From: Phycisphaerae bacterium
Lineage (GTDB): Bacteria > Planctomycetota > Phycisphaerae > SM23-33
DNA: 64,000 bases
NCBI GenBank assembly: GCA_030745875.1
Contig: JASLNT010000049.1
Location: 1 to 64,000 of the forward strand
Direction of reading: 5' to 3'
Part shown: positions 38,040 through 47,777 of the stretch, one piece after another
Layout: each line of letters opens with the position of its first letter
Position numbering within the stretch: the stretch's first letter is position 1
Notes under the pieces: generated by a model
Databases searched by the model: none
What the model saw: the letters and a program-made list of their open reading frames with translations, nothing else
Told to the model about the DNA's origin: nothing
Made by a program: the position numbers and the translations under genes

Positions 38040-38079
38040 GGCCGACGCCCGCGTCGGCCTATTCTCGACGCAGTCGAGA
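38040..38079. terminator. Two adjacent hairpins between convergent genes
   Basis: GGCCGACGC-CC-GCGTCGGCC (38040-38059) and TCTCGAC-GCA-GTCGAGA (38063-38079) are perfect inverted repeats in the gap between two convergent sulfatase genes. There is no T run, so they may be bidirectional transcript-end structures rather than classical terminators. Confidence 0.45.
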
Positions 38080-38089
38080 CTGCCTGTTG

Positions 38090-39532
<1,443 letters not shown>

Positions 39533-39645
39533 TTGTCTTCTCCCGTAGCTGGAATTAGGATCATTTCTGTTATACTCTATCAGAAGAGCATGGCGGTCGG
39601 TATCGCCATTTTTCAACGCCCCAAGATGGATTAAAGGTGGATGGG

Positions 39646-41160
39646 ATGAGAAGCCCTGGAAGAATGTCGGCGCCGATATGCGTTGTGCTGCTCGTTGTGA
39701 ATGTTGTTTCGGCTCAGAGCGTTTCGCAGCTCTGGGGCCGATCCGGCGAGAAATGGGATCCGCGCGGGCGCCTTCCCGATTTCTCCCACGCCGGATACCA
39801 CAGCGGAGCAAAGGCGATCCCGACAGTCAAACGGGCCGCCGACGTCAAAGAGTTCGGCGCCAAAGGCGACGGGCGAACCGACGACAGCGACGCATTTATC
39901 AAGGCCATCGCATCGGTCAAGAGCGGTGCGGTCTACATTCCGCCCGGGCGGTACAAGATCACGAAGATCATTGAAATCAAAAAGAGCGGGGTGGTGCTGC
40001 GGGGCGCGGGCGTCAAAGAGACCTTCCTGGTTTTTCCAACGCCCCTGAACGACATCAAGCCCAATATGGGCAAGACTACAAGCGGGCGACCGACCTCGAA
40101 CTATTCGTGGGGGGGCGGGTTCATCTGGTTCAAGGGCTCCAACCGCTCCGATCAACTGGCGACAATCACCGCGCCGGCGAAGCGCGGCGGGCGGGAGTTA
40201 AAGATCGCGTCGGCGGATAGAATAAAACCCGGCCAGCGGATAAGTATCCTGCTGCGTGACGATCTAAAGAAGTCATTGTTCTCGCACCTGTATTCCGGCG
40301 ACCCGGGCGATACTCGCAAGATTCGCGCCGGTTCTCACAGGGTCTGGATCCCCTGTCGAGTTGTATCCGTCGCAGGCGGGCGCATGACGATCAACCGCCC
40401 CCTGCCGATTGACATTCAGCTTGCATGGCGACCCGGGGTCAGGCAGTTCGCCCCGACCGTCACCGAGTGCGGTATTGAGAATATGTGCTTTCTGTTTCCG
40501 AAACGTCAGTACAAAGGGCACTTCACCGAACTGGGCTACAATGCGATATCGTTCTCCGGAGTGGTCGACTGCTGGGCGAGGAATATCCGAATCGTCAACG
40601 CCGACAGCGGTATTTACGCTCACGGACGTTTTTGCACAATACAGCGCATTTCGCTGGAAACCGACGGCTGCAAGACCGACAAACGCGGCCTGTTCGGGCA
40701 TCACGGCGTGACGCTGGGCGGGAGCGACAATCTCCTGACGCAGTTCGACATTCGTATGCGGTTCGTGCACGACATAACCGTGTCTGGCTCGTGGGGGAAT
40801 GTGGCTTCAAACGGGCGGGGGGTTGACCTCTGCTTCGATCATCACAAGCGAGCCCCGTTTGCGAACCTGTTTACGAATCTCGACCTGGGCGCGGGAGGGC
40901 GCATGTGGCGGTGCGGAGGGGGACGGTCGCTGGGCAGGCATTGCGGGGCGTTTGGCACGTTCTGGGGCGTCCGGGCGAAGAAACCGCAGGCCCATCCGGG
41001 CGGATTCGGACCGGCGTCGATTAACCTCGTGGGCGTGCAAACTGACAAGCCCTCCAAAACGGACATGAGCGGAATATGGTTTGAGACGATCAAGCCCGGG
41101 ACCCTCCGGCCGCAAAACCTCCACGAAGCCCAACTCAAACGCAGGCTTCGCGAGAGATGA
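39646..41160 (+). CDS. Secreted right-handed beta-helix protein (pectate-lyase-3-like)
   Basis: A 504-residue protein. The ATG at 39646 has AAAGG at good spacing; a GTG at 39637 is also possible. It has a signal peptide ending near VVNVVSAQS. The diagnostic block VKEFGAKGDGRTDDSDAFIKAI (about 66-87), followed by GAVYIPPGRYKI and GVVLRGAG, is the N-terminal edge of the pectate-lyase-3/polygalacturonase-like beta-helix. Later turns include GRFCTIQRISLETDG. Such proteins cleave or bind acidic polysaccharides. A decayed duplicate of its last ~75 codons occurs at 43427-43649. Confidence 0.85.
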   Translation: MRSPGRMSAPICVVLLVVNVVSAQSVSQLWGRSGEKWDPRGRLPDFSHAGYHSGAKAIPTVKRAADVKEFGAKGDGRTDDSDAFIKAIASVKSGAVYIPPGRYKITKIIEIKKSGVVLRGAGVKETFLVFPTPLNDIKPNMGKTTSGRPTSNYSWGGGFIWFKGSNRSDQLATITAPAKRGGRELKIASADRIKPGQRISILLRDDLKKSLFSHLYSGDPGDTRKIRAGSHRVWIPCRVVSVAGGRMTINRPLPIDIQLAWRPGVRQFAPTVTECGIENMCFLFPKRQYKGHFTELGYNAISFSGVVDCWARNIRIVNADSGIYAHGRFCTIQRISLETDGCKTDKRGLFGHHGVTLGGSDNLLTQFDIRMRFVHDITVSGSWGNVASNGRGVDLCFDHHKRAPFANLFTNLDLGAGGRMWRCGGGRSLGRHCGAFGTFWGVRAKKPQAHPGGFGPASINLVGVQTDKPSKTDMSGIWFETIKPGTLRPQNLHEAQLKRRLRER

Positions 41161-41295
41161 CGATCGGGCGGGATGCGGTCAGAAGGGCAAGAAGAAACCG
41201 AACCGCTTATTAGATAAGGCAATAGAGTAATTCTGACCCTTTTATTCCCTCCGATCTGCTCTGCACCTCATGGATATATGAAAACATCTTTCTTC

Positions 41296-41324
41296 TTGGT
41301 GATTTGGGGGTTCTGCAGTATAAT
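41296..41324 (+). promoter_or_regulatory. Candidate sigma-70-type promoter
   Basis: TTGGTG (41296-41301), a 17-base spacer and a perfect TATAAT (41319-41324). It lies 333 bases upstream of the PEP-CTERM gene, so the transcript would have a long leader. Confidence 0.45.
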
Positions 41325-41657
41325 CCACGTAGAATAGAGGAGCGGCCCGTTCCGGGTGGAGCGGCGGGCTGCATTCGACCCGAGCCGGTCGATTGAATGA
41401 GGGCAGGAGCGCTAGCGCTCGCACGTTTTCTTTCCTGCACCCAGGTCAACGATCCGCCGAAGGCGGGCCGTGTCGGCCAAGTTCCTGTCGGTGATGGTTC
41501 TGATGTGTACTGATCGGGCAAGGTACAGCGATTAAAGAGGCAATTCAAATGATGTGTGCTGTGACGGCCTGCTGTGTGCCGGTGCGCGCCGAAGGCTTCA
41601 ACGGGAGCCTCGGGCGATTAACAGAGGATCAAACTTAACCTAGAGGAGTTGACTACA
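41325..41657 (+). other. Structured leader upstream of the PEP-CTERM gene
   Basis: The 497-base gap 41161-41657 carries several perfect inverted repeats in its second half: GAGCGCTAGCGCTC (41407-41420) inside a GCAGG/CCTGC stem, CCGCC-GAA-GGCGG (41454-41466) and GGCCG-TGT-CGGCC (41466-41478), plus a small ORF. The first part (41161-41295) shows nothing I can interpret. I could not match the structure to a known riboswitch class. Confidence 0.35.
41549..41638 (+). CDS. Possible 29-residue leader peptide
   Basis: A short ORF (MMCAVTACCVPVRAEGF...) begins with an ATG preceded by GAGG and ends 19 bases before the PEP-CTERM start. Four early cysteines/alanines and an AEGF segment look like the end of a signal peptide, so it might be a remnant of an older gene start or a translated leader. 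Nothing else supports it. Confidence 0.2.
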   Translation: MMCAVTACCVPVRAEGFNGSLGRLTEDQT

Positions 41658-43418
41658 ATGCGATCACAAAAACTGGCTTGCATCTGTTTCCTTGCGGTGT
41701 TTTTCGTCGTTTCAACAAGTCGCGCAACGGCAGCTGACGTTACGGCGACACTCAGAGTCGACGCCTGGATCGACGCTTCAGCCGAGCTTAGCGTCGCCCC
41801 CAACAGTACTGGAACCGGAACAGACATCATATGGTCCAAGGGTAACAACTGCGGTGCGCCCGGGTACTGCGGCGGTAAGGAGTACGACACGGGACTGTTC
41901 AGCTCCCTGGGCGAATCAGCCAGTTGGACAGCGTACTACCCGGGGAAGGGATATACCCCGTGGAACGCGGCTGTTTCGGCTCCATGCACGGAACTGACGC
42001 TGGCGTCAAACTTCTACGACCCGACCGGCCAGTACAACAACATTGTGACAAGAGCATGGGCGGATCAGCCTCGTGACGGCACGAGCCTTGCGATTCTACA
42101 GCAACCCTCACCGGGAAACGGTTTCTCTCTCCGGGCTCGTTTTTCCGACGGTTACTCCGGGCCCAGTTGGCTGCATGCCAGATTCACCTATCCAGCCAAG
42201 ACCGAGCTCGACTATGAATGGATAACCGGAGCGGGGAGCTTCGGCGATTGGGAGAACTGGAGTTCGCACAGAGTTCCCGGGGCGAGCCATGTCGCCGTAT
42301 TCAAGCGTCGCGGCTCTTACGACTTTAACTGGTATAGCGTCCACATCGAGAGTCGCACGCTCGGTGGGATCAGAGTTCACGACTCTGGAGTGTCCTTGTC
42401 CGGGGTCGTGTCAGTCACTGACTCTATCGAGGTGCAGCCTGGCGGCGGCCTGGAGCTTCTGAACCTTACTGTCGCTCCATCCACCGTGAGCGTCCGCGCT
42501 GGGGGCTCTCTTGCATTGAACGGCAGCACACTCACCGTTGACGAGTTGGACGTCGGCGGTTCTGGAACGCTGCACCTCGAGAGGGGCCTGCTGTCTGTCT
42601 CTAGTGAAGCGTCGATGCAAGGCGCCCGCCTCCGTCTCTCTCCCGGCGCCCTGAAGTTCTCCAGTGACTCGAGATGGTCCGGAGTGATCGGCGAGCTCAA
42701 TATCGATCTTCCGGGGTATTTGCAGGGGATCCGCCACGCTCCGGGAGACACCGTCAGCGTGATTAATTTCGGCGCTAACGTTCAACGCTCCGGCGTGACA
42801 AGCCGGAGAATTAACGTTTGGGGCGATATTGACGGCGGCGGTCACTGGGAGACTCGCAGTTTGTTCACAAACGGCTACATCAAGGCCGTGGGAAATCCGG
42901 GTCCCCAAAATGACTCCGACACGATCACGGCGAACAAGCTGCAAGGCGCCCTGCTGGGTGGAGTCCAGGCGGATTCGGGAGTCCAGGTGGAATTCTCCGA
43001 AGTGACCCTCGACGGCGAGTTGAGCGTGAAACAGAGTTGGGTAACGCCCGGCCAATATGATGGATTACCCTTCAGTTCGATCGACTTCTTCCCGGGCGGA
43101 ACTGTCCTGCAACTCTGGGAACTCGGGTTCGACGGCGTGTTCAACGGGATGGCCGACGTAATGCTGAACTTTCACGAGGAGTTCCTCCCACCGGGCTTCG
43201 ACATGCAGGACTTGTCCGTCTACCACTACACCGACGGTGAGTGGATCAATTTGGGAGGAATCGTCGACGAGATGAACGGAACTATCCAAATCCAGACGGA
43301 CGGTTTTTCGCCATTCGCCCTGGGGACCGAGGTGCCCGAACCGACAACGCTAATCTTGCTGGCCGCAGGCCTTCCTTTGATGCTGAAGCGCAAGCGTGAG
43401 CCCCGATTAACATCGTAA
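41658..43418 (+). CDS. PEP-CTERM sorted surface protein
   Basis: A 586-residue secreted protein. The ATG at 41658 follows AGGAG and begins a signal peptide (LACICFLAVFFVVSTSRATA). The C-terminus is a complete PEP-CTERM sorting tag: VPEPTTLILLAAGLPLMLKRKR, i.e. the PEP motif, a transmembrane stretch and basic residues. An exosortase elsewhere would process it. The middle (about 260-380) has repeated beta-strand turns such as GSGTLHLERGLLSVSSEA and SLALNGSTLTVDELDV, like autotransporter-associated or filamentous adhesin repeats. Function inferred: cell-surface or matrix structural protein. It lies between the intact beta-helix gene and a decayed copy of that gene's end. Confidence 0.9.
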   Translation: MRSQKLACICFLAVFFVVSTSRATAADVTATLRVDAWIDASAELSVAPNSTGTGTDIIWSKGNNCGAPGYCGGKEYDTGLFSSLGESASWTAYYPGKGYTPWNAAVSAPCTELTLASNFYDPTGQYNNIVTRAWADQPRDGTSLAILQQPSPGNGFSLRARFSDGYSGPSWLHARFTYPAKTELDYEWITGAGSFGDWENWSSHRVPGASHVAVFKRRGSYDFNWYSVHIESRTLGGIRVHDSGVSLSGVVSVTDSIEVQPGGGLELLNLTVAPSTVSVRAGGSLALNGSTLTVDELDVGGSGTLHLERGLLSVSSEASMQGARLRLSPGALKFSSDSRWSGVIGELNIDLPGYLQGIRHAPGDTVSVINFGANVQRSGVTSRRINVWGDIDGGGHWETRSLFTNGYIKAVGNPGPQNDSDTITANKLQGALLGGVQADSGVQVEFSEVTLDGELSVKQSWVTPGQYDGLPFSSIDFFPGGTVLQLWELGFDGVFNGMADVMLNFHEEFLPPGFDMQDLSVYHYTDGEWINLGGIVDEMNGTIQIQTDGFSPFALGTEVPEPTTLILLAAGLPLMLKRKREPRLTS

Positions 43419-43426
43419 TACCCGGG

Positions 43427-43649
43427 CCCTCGCCGGGCGGACATTGCGGGGGGTTTGGTGCGTTCTGGAACGTACGGGCCGGCGTCGATTAACCTCATGG
43501 GCGTCGAAACCAGCAGGCGTTCGAAAACCGATCCGCGCGGAATATGGCTCGAAGCGATCAAGCCCAAGGCCCTCCGACCGCATAATTCTTACGAAGCCCA
43601 ACTCAAACTGAGACTGCATCGCAACGGTGCGGATTCTCCGAAAAGGTGA
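43427..43649 (+). pseudogene. Decayed copy of the beta-helix gene 3' end
   Basis: Bases 43427-43649 match the last ~225 bases of the beta-helix gene ending at 41160. The first part reads GGHCGGFGAFWNVRA (compare GRHCGAFGTFWGVRA). Then 35 bases are missing relative to the intact gene, shifting the frame, and the rest reads GPASINLMGVETSRRSKT through EAQLKLRLHRN (compare GPASINLVGVQTDKPSKT and EAQLKRRLRER). No start signal precedes it. This fills the 310-base gap after the PEP-CTERM gene, and the remaining 79 bases show only a weak TAGAAT box at 43669. Confidence 0.8.
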
Positions 43650-43728
43650 TTCTCGGGCTGAATATGTGTAGAATGGTCTGGTCGCATCGCGGTGAAACCG
43701 CCACAGCGCCGGAGAGAAAGGATACGAA

Positions 43729-45300
43729 ATGAGACGAACGCGTTTACTGACAGCAGCTTTGATATGGCTCTGGGTTCTATCGTTGTCTATTGCTTTCCCC
43801 ATATCGGCGGCGTCCAAACCCAAAACTCCCGCCAAAGAGAGTAAAGCGGATATCCAGCGCAAGGCCCGCGAGCAGATGGCCAGGATGCGGAGGATAATGG
43901 CGCTGAACCGCGAGGCGATCGAGCACTTTAAGGCCGGTCGGTTTGATAAGTGCAAGATGAAGCTCGATGGTATCCTGAAGATCGACCCGAAGAACGATAT
44001 CGCACACTATAATCTCGCCTGCCTTTACAGCCGTCGAAAGAAGTTCAGCAAGGCCATCTCCGAGTTGAACACCGCCATCAATAACGGTTATATGTCGTTC
44101 GCGTTCATGGAGCAGGACCCGGACCTGGAGCCTCTGCGGGGCTTGTCGGGCTACAAGAAGATCCTCGTCAGGCGCGACAAGATTCAGCGCGACAGGGCGA
44201 CCAAGATTCTTGCTTCGCTGAAGAAGCGTTTTGGCGACGAGTTTATCTGCGAGATCGATCACGACAACAAGTTGGTGTTCGCCACTGATATCGACACGCA
44301 CACGCTGGAGGAGTTGAAGGTCTCTCTGTCGAAGTACGCCGACGCCCAGTGGAAATCGCTGTTCGAGAATCGTTTTGACGAGTACGTGACGGTTGTCATC
44401 CCGCGCGTCCCCAAGAATCTGCCCCGGATGCTCGGCGGGGCGTACGATCCGGGCAGTCGTCAGTTGATTGTGCGTTCGATAGGCATGGTCCTGACCCACG
44501 AGTTTACACACGCTCTGCACTTCGCCGATCAGTCCGCTCGCGGGCAAAGCCATCCCATATGGATCATCGAGGGCCTGGCGACGCTGTTCGAGAGCTCCAA
44601 GCTCGTCGATGGAGCCGCCGAGCCGCTTCCGAACCATCGGGCCAACGTTATCCGAAGCATTTTGCGTCGGAAAGCGACTATCCCCTGGTCGGAGTTCTTC
44701 AAGCTGTCGCACAGTCAGTACATGAAGAAGAGCGCGTTGGCCTATCCGCAGGGGCGGTACATTTTCATGTATCTCTACGAGAGGGGACTGCTCCGGAAAT
44801 GGTATGACGCGTACACGTCCGGATATGAAGACGACCGCACCGGGGCCAAGGCGATCGAGAAGGTGATGGGCAAATCTCTGGACAAGGTCGAGGCCGACTG
44901 GCTGGTCTGGGCGGGGAAGCTCAAAGACGTGCCTTTGCGTGTGGTCGCCCGGCAGGCGTACATAGGCGTGCAGCTTGCAAGGCAGGTTGACGGGCTGCGA
45001 ATTATGCGCGTGGTGCCCGGAAGCGCCGCCGACCGGGCCGGGCTGAAGAACGGGGATGTAATTGTCAAGCTCGACGGGCGCCGCATGGCGGATATGGGCG
45101 AACTGCTGCGGACAGTGACGTCGCACAAGGTTGGCGATAAGGTGAAGATCGAATTCCGCCGCGGCGGGAAGTACAAGACGGTGACCGCTAGACTGGGCGC
45201 CGTACCGAGCGACCTTATGTCCGGTCGCCGCAGGCCCCCGCGCAGACCCCCGCGCAGGCCCGCTCCCCGCACGCAACCGGCGAAAAAGAAAGCAGCTTGA
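43729..45300 (+). CDS. TPR / HExxH metallopeptidase / PDZ protein, secreted
   Basis: A 523-residue protein with AAAGGA before the ATG and a signal segment (LLTAALIWLWVLSLSIAFPISA). Residues ~55-150 contain TPR-like helical repeats (HFKAGRFDKCKMKLDGIL, NLACLYSRRKKFSKAISEL). Residues ~170-400 form a peptidase-MA-like gluzincin domain with His257-Glu258-Phe-Thr-His261 and Glu281 in WIIEGLATLFES. A PDZ domain (~405-495) follows with GVQLAR and GSAADRAGLKNGDVIVKLDGR. The tail is Arg/Pro-rich. The role is likely peptide processing in the envelope. The stop overlaps the next frame, but the next real start is 32 bases downstream. Confidence 0.88.
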   Translation: MRRTRLLTAALIWLWVLSLSIAFPISAASKPKTPAKESKADIQRKAREQMARMRRIMALNREAIEHFKAGRFDKCKMKLDGILKIDPKNDIAHYNLACLYSRRKKFSKAISELNTAINNGYMSFAFMEQDPDLEPLRGLSGYKKILVRRDKIQRDRATKILASLKKRFGDEFICEIDHDNKLVFATDIDTHTLEELKVSLSKYADAQWKSLFENRFDEYVTVVIPRVPKNLPRMLGGAYDPGSRQLIVRSIGMVLTHEFTHALHFADQSARGQSHPIWIIEGLATLFESSKLVDGAAEPLPNHRANVIRSILRRKATIPWSEFFKLSHSQYMKKSALAYPQGRYIFMYLYERGLLRKWYDAYTSGYEDDRTGAKAIEKVMGKSLDKVEADWLVWAGKLKDVPLRVVARQAYIGVQLARQVDGLRIMRVVPGSAADRAGLKNGDVIVKLDGRRMADMGELLRTVTSHKVGDKVKIEFRRGGKYKTVTARLGAVPSDLMSGRRRPPRRPPRRPAPRTQPAKKKAA

Positions 45301-45332
45301 GTCCCGAACTGTTGCACCAACAGGAGAAAAAG

Positions 45333-46283
45333 ATGCACACACGACAGAAGCGTTGTAGTCTTATCGGAGCGATTGGAATCGCGTTGCTCTTTGTTTCCAT
45401 TACGACCGGATCCGCCAACGGGGCCGACAAGATCAAAATAGCGCTCCTGGACGCCGACGGAAAAACTGTTAAGGAATCGGCGACCGGTAAGTTGGAGCTG
45501 GATCGCAAGTATGTCAAGGGCGATCGGATCGTTGTAACCGGTGCGAAGCATCTGGCGGTGAAGGTCGACGAGCACTTCGCCGAGACCCTCCTGTTTGCTC
45601 CCAAGGGGAAAGTGGATTATCCCATTCCGCTCTGGCCGAAGGGGAAGTACGCCAACAGGTATCCTCATCCGCCCAAGGCTTTCCAGGGCGCCAAGCACGT
45701 GATCACCGCCCGGATACCCACCGACAAGGAGATAGGAGCCTACCGCAACCAGGCGGTTAACCCTATGGATCCTCGCGGTAAGTCACCGGCGTATCCGCAT
45801 GCGAGTTCCAACAGCGAATGGGGCGAGGCGGCGGTGTTTGCGGCGAGATGTGCGATTGACGGATTCGTCGAAGCGACGGGCGACCATCACAGCTGGCCGC
45901 GACAGAGTTGGGGACCGTACCTGCCCGGGGGAAAACACCCGGAGTTGGAGTTCACGATTGACTTCGGTCGCCCGGTCGAGATCGATAAGCTCGTTATTGT
46001 CGGCCGCTACAATGTTCGCCAGGGCGGTTACTGGACCGAAGGGACGGTCGAATTCTCCGACGGATCCAAAGTCACGATCAAGCCCGAGTACAACGGAAAA
46101 CGCCAGGAATTCCCTATCAAGAAACGCGTCGTGACCTCCCTGAAGATCATCAAGCTGGTTCCCAACAAGCCCAGGAAATATGCGGCGTTTGTGGAAGTTG
46201 AGGCGTGGGGTAAGGATGCTCCCAAGGCCAAAAAGCCCGTGAAGAAAACGGGTCAGGCGTCGTCGAAGACTTCGAAGAAGTAA
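45333..46283 (+). CDS. Secreted F5/8 type C (discoidin)-like protein
   Basis: A 316-residue protein. The ATG at 45333 follows AGGAG and begins a signal peptide (LIGAIGIALLFVSITTGSANG). The N-terminal domain is a beta-rich segment (~22-110). The C-terminal domain (~175-300) has the galactose-binding-like pattern: NSEWGEAAVFAARCAIDG, HPELEFTIDFGRPVEIDKLVIVGR, GTVEFSDGS and AFVEVEAWGKD. It is a non-catalytic carbohydrate or surface-binding module. Closely coupled to the metallopeptidase gene and to the Nramp-like gene (31 bases). Confidence 0.8.
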   Translation: MHTRQKRCSLIGAIGIALLFVSITTGSANGADKIKIALLDADGKTVKESATGKLELDRKYVKGDRIVVTGAKHLAVKVDEHFAETLLFAPKGKVDYPIPLWPKGKYANRYPHPPKAFQGAKHVITARIPTDKEIGAYRNQAVNPMDPRGKSPAYPHASSNSEWGEAAVFAARCAIDGFVEATGDHHSWPRQSWGPYLPGGKHPELEFTIDFGRPVEIDKLVIVGRYNVRQGGYWTEGTVEFSDGSKVTIKPEYNGKRQEFPIKKRVVTSLKIIKLVPNKPRKYAAFVEVEAWGKDAPKAKKPVKKTGQASSKTSKK

Positions 46284-46314
46284 GTTTCCGTCGTACCTGC
46301 ACGGTGGATGACTG

Positions 46315-47589
46315 ATGGCGGATAAAAGGAAACGCCAGGGCCTGTTGAAGATTATAGGTCCCGGTTTGCTCGTAGCGGCCACCGGTGTTGGGGCGGGTGA
46401 TCTGGCAACCGGAGCCCTGACGGGCACGAAGCTGGGCCTTACCGTTCTCTGGGCGGTTCTGGTCGGGGCGCTGATCAAGTTTATCCTGAACGAGGGGTTG
46501 GCAAGGTGGCAGATGGCGACGGGGCAGACCGTTCTGGAAGGCGCGATTCTCCGCCCGCGGAGCGTGCTTAGTCGGATCGTTCAATCTGTTTTTCTGGTCT
46601 ATCTTTTGATGTGGAGTTACTTCGTGGCTTCGGCGCTGATGAGCGCGTGCGGAGTGGCGACCCATGCGATGCTGCCTCTGCTGGACTCGGGGGGCGACGA
46701 CAAGATCCTGTACGGTATGGCTCACAGCGTGCTTGGCGTGGTGCTCGTGCTGGGGGGCGGGTACAAGCTCATCGAGAAGGTCATGAGCGTTTGCATCGCG
46801 GTGATGTTCGTTACGGTCGTGTCCACCGCCGTGATGGTCGGGCCTGACTGGTTGCAGGTTGTTTCGGGCCTGACGACGCCCGTCATTCCGCAGGGCGGGC
46901 TGGTCTGGACGGTCGCTCTGGCCGGCGGGGTCGGCGGGACGCTGACAGTGTTGTGCTACGGTTACTGGATACGCGAGAAGGGCAGAAGCGGACCTGATGC
47001 TGTCAGGACCTGTCGGATTGACCTGGCGGTTGCGTATGCATTTACGGCGATTTTCGGCGTCTCGATGGTCATTATCGGCAGCACCATTACCGTGGAGGGC
47101 AAGGGCGCGAAGTTGATTGTGACGCTGGCCGATAAACTGCTTGCCAGCCCGCTGGGCGCAGGCGGACGGTGGGTGTTCCTGATCGGGGCATGGTGTGCGC
47201 TGTTCAGCAGTCTGCTGGGCGTATGGCAGGCCGTTCCGTATATCTTCGCGGATTTCTGTAATATCGCACGGAGCCGATCACCGGAGCGGATGCCCGGACC
47301 GACGGTCGAGCCTGTAAACACGCGCCAGCCGGCGTATCGCGCGTACCTGCTGACCATCGCCATCGTCCCGATGGTCGGACTGTTCTTCAGCTTTACGCAG
47401 GTTCAGAGAGTCTATGCGGTGTTCGGGGCTATGTTCATGCCGCTGCTGGCGATGGCGTTGTTGTTTCTCAATACTCGACAGGACTGGGTCGGCGCAAAGA
47501 TGAAGAACCGCCTTATCACCAATATATTCCTCGTCGCAACAGTCCTCCTGTTCCTGGCGGCTGCGTTGTTTATGGTGTGGAAACCGTAG
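46315..47589 (+). CDS. Divergent Nramp-family transporter
   Basis: A 424-residue polytopic membrane protein with about eleven hydrophobic segments. The start MADKRKRQGLLKIIGPGLLVAATGVGAG shows the Nramp entry (GPG) but replaces the DPGN metal motif of transmembrane 1 with GAGD. In the sixth segment the MPH motif is absent (GGVGGTLTVLCYGYWIREKGR). Those residues bind Mn2+/Fe2+ in canonical members, so the substrate is probably different. Some Nramp-related proteins that transport Mg2+ or Al3+ also lack them. It is the last gene of the 43729 run. No metal-responsive operator is visible. Confidence 0.82.
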   Translation: MADKRKRQGLLKIIGPGLLVAATGVGAGDLATGALTGTKLGLTVLWAVLVGALIKFILNEGLARWQMATGQTVLEGAILRPRSVLSRIVQSVFLVYLLMWSYFVASALMSACGVATHAMLPLLDSGGDDKILYGMAHSVLGVVLVLGGGYKLIEKVMSVCIAVMFVTVVSTAVMVGPDWLQVVSGLTTPVIPQGGLVWTVALAGGVGGTLTVLCYGYWIREKGRSGPDAVRTCRIDLAVAYAFTAIFGVSMVIIGSTITVEGKGAKLIVTLADKLLASPLGAGGRWVFLIGAWCALFSSLLGVWQAVPYIFADFCNIARSRSPERMPGPTVEPVNTRQPAYRAYLLTIAIVPMVGLFFSFTQVQRVYAVFGAMFMPLLAMALLFLNTRQDWVGAKMKNRLITNIFLVATVLLFLAAALFMVWKP

Positions 47590-47722
47590 GAACTGCAGTC
47601 ATGCTCCCTTGTCTGTAAGGGCTTACGCAATTCGACGTGGATAAATATTTTTTTTCAGCTACCGATTCGGATTGGGACGCACGTTAACTTTAGAGCGGTG
47701 TAGCATAACTGCTTTGCGGTTG

Positions 47723-47751
47723 TTATAAGTTCACCTGTACATCTGTATTAT
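47723..47751 (+). promoter_or_regulatory. Weak candidate promoter before the EF-hand gene
   Basis: TTATAA, a 17-base spacer and TATTAT lie 26 bases before the ATG, in an AT-rich gap. The -35 match is poor. Confidence 0.3.
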
Positions 47752-47777
47752 CCATACTCTATGAAAGGAACGGGCAA

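Noticed and set aside
43777..45342. 521-codon reverse ORF opposite the metallopeptidase gene
   Set aside because: It mirrors the codon phase of the real gene, and its translation is rich in Arg, His, Leu and Val without any recognisable motif.
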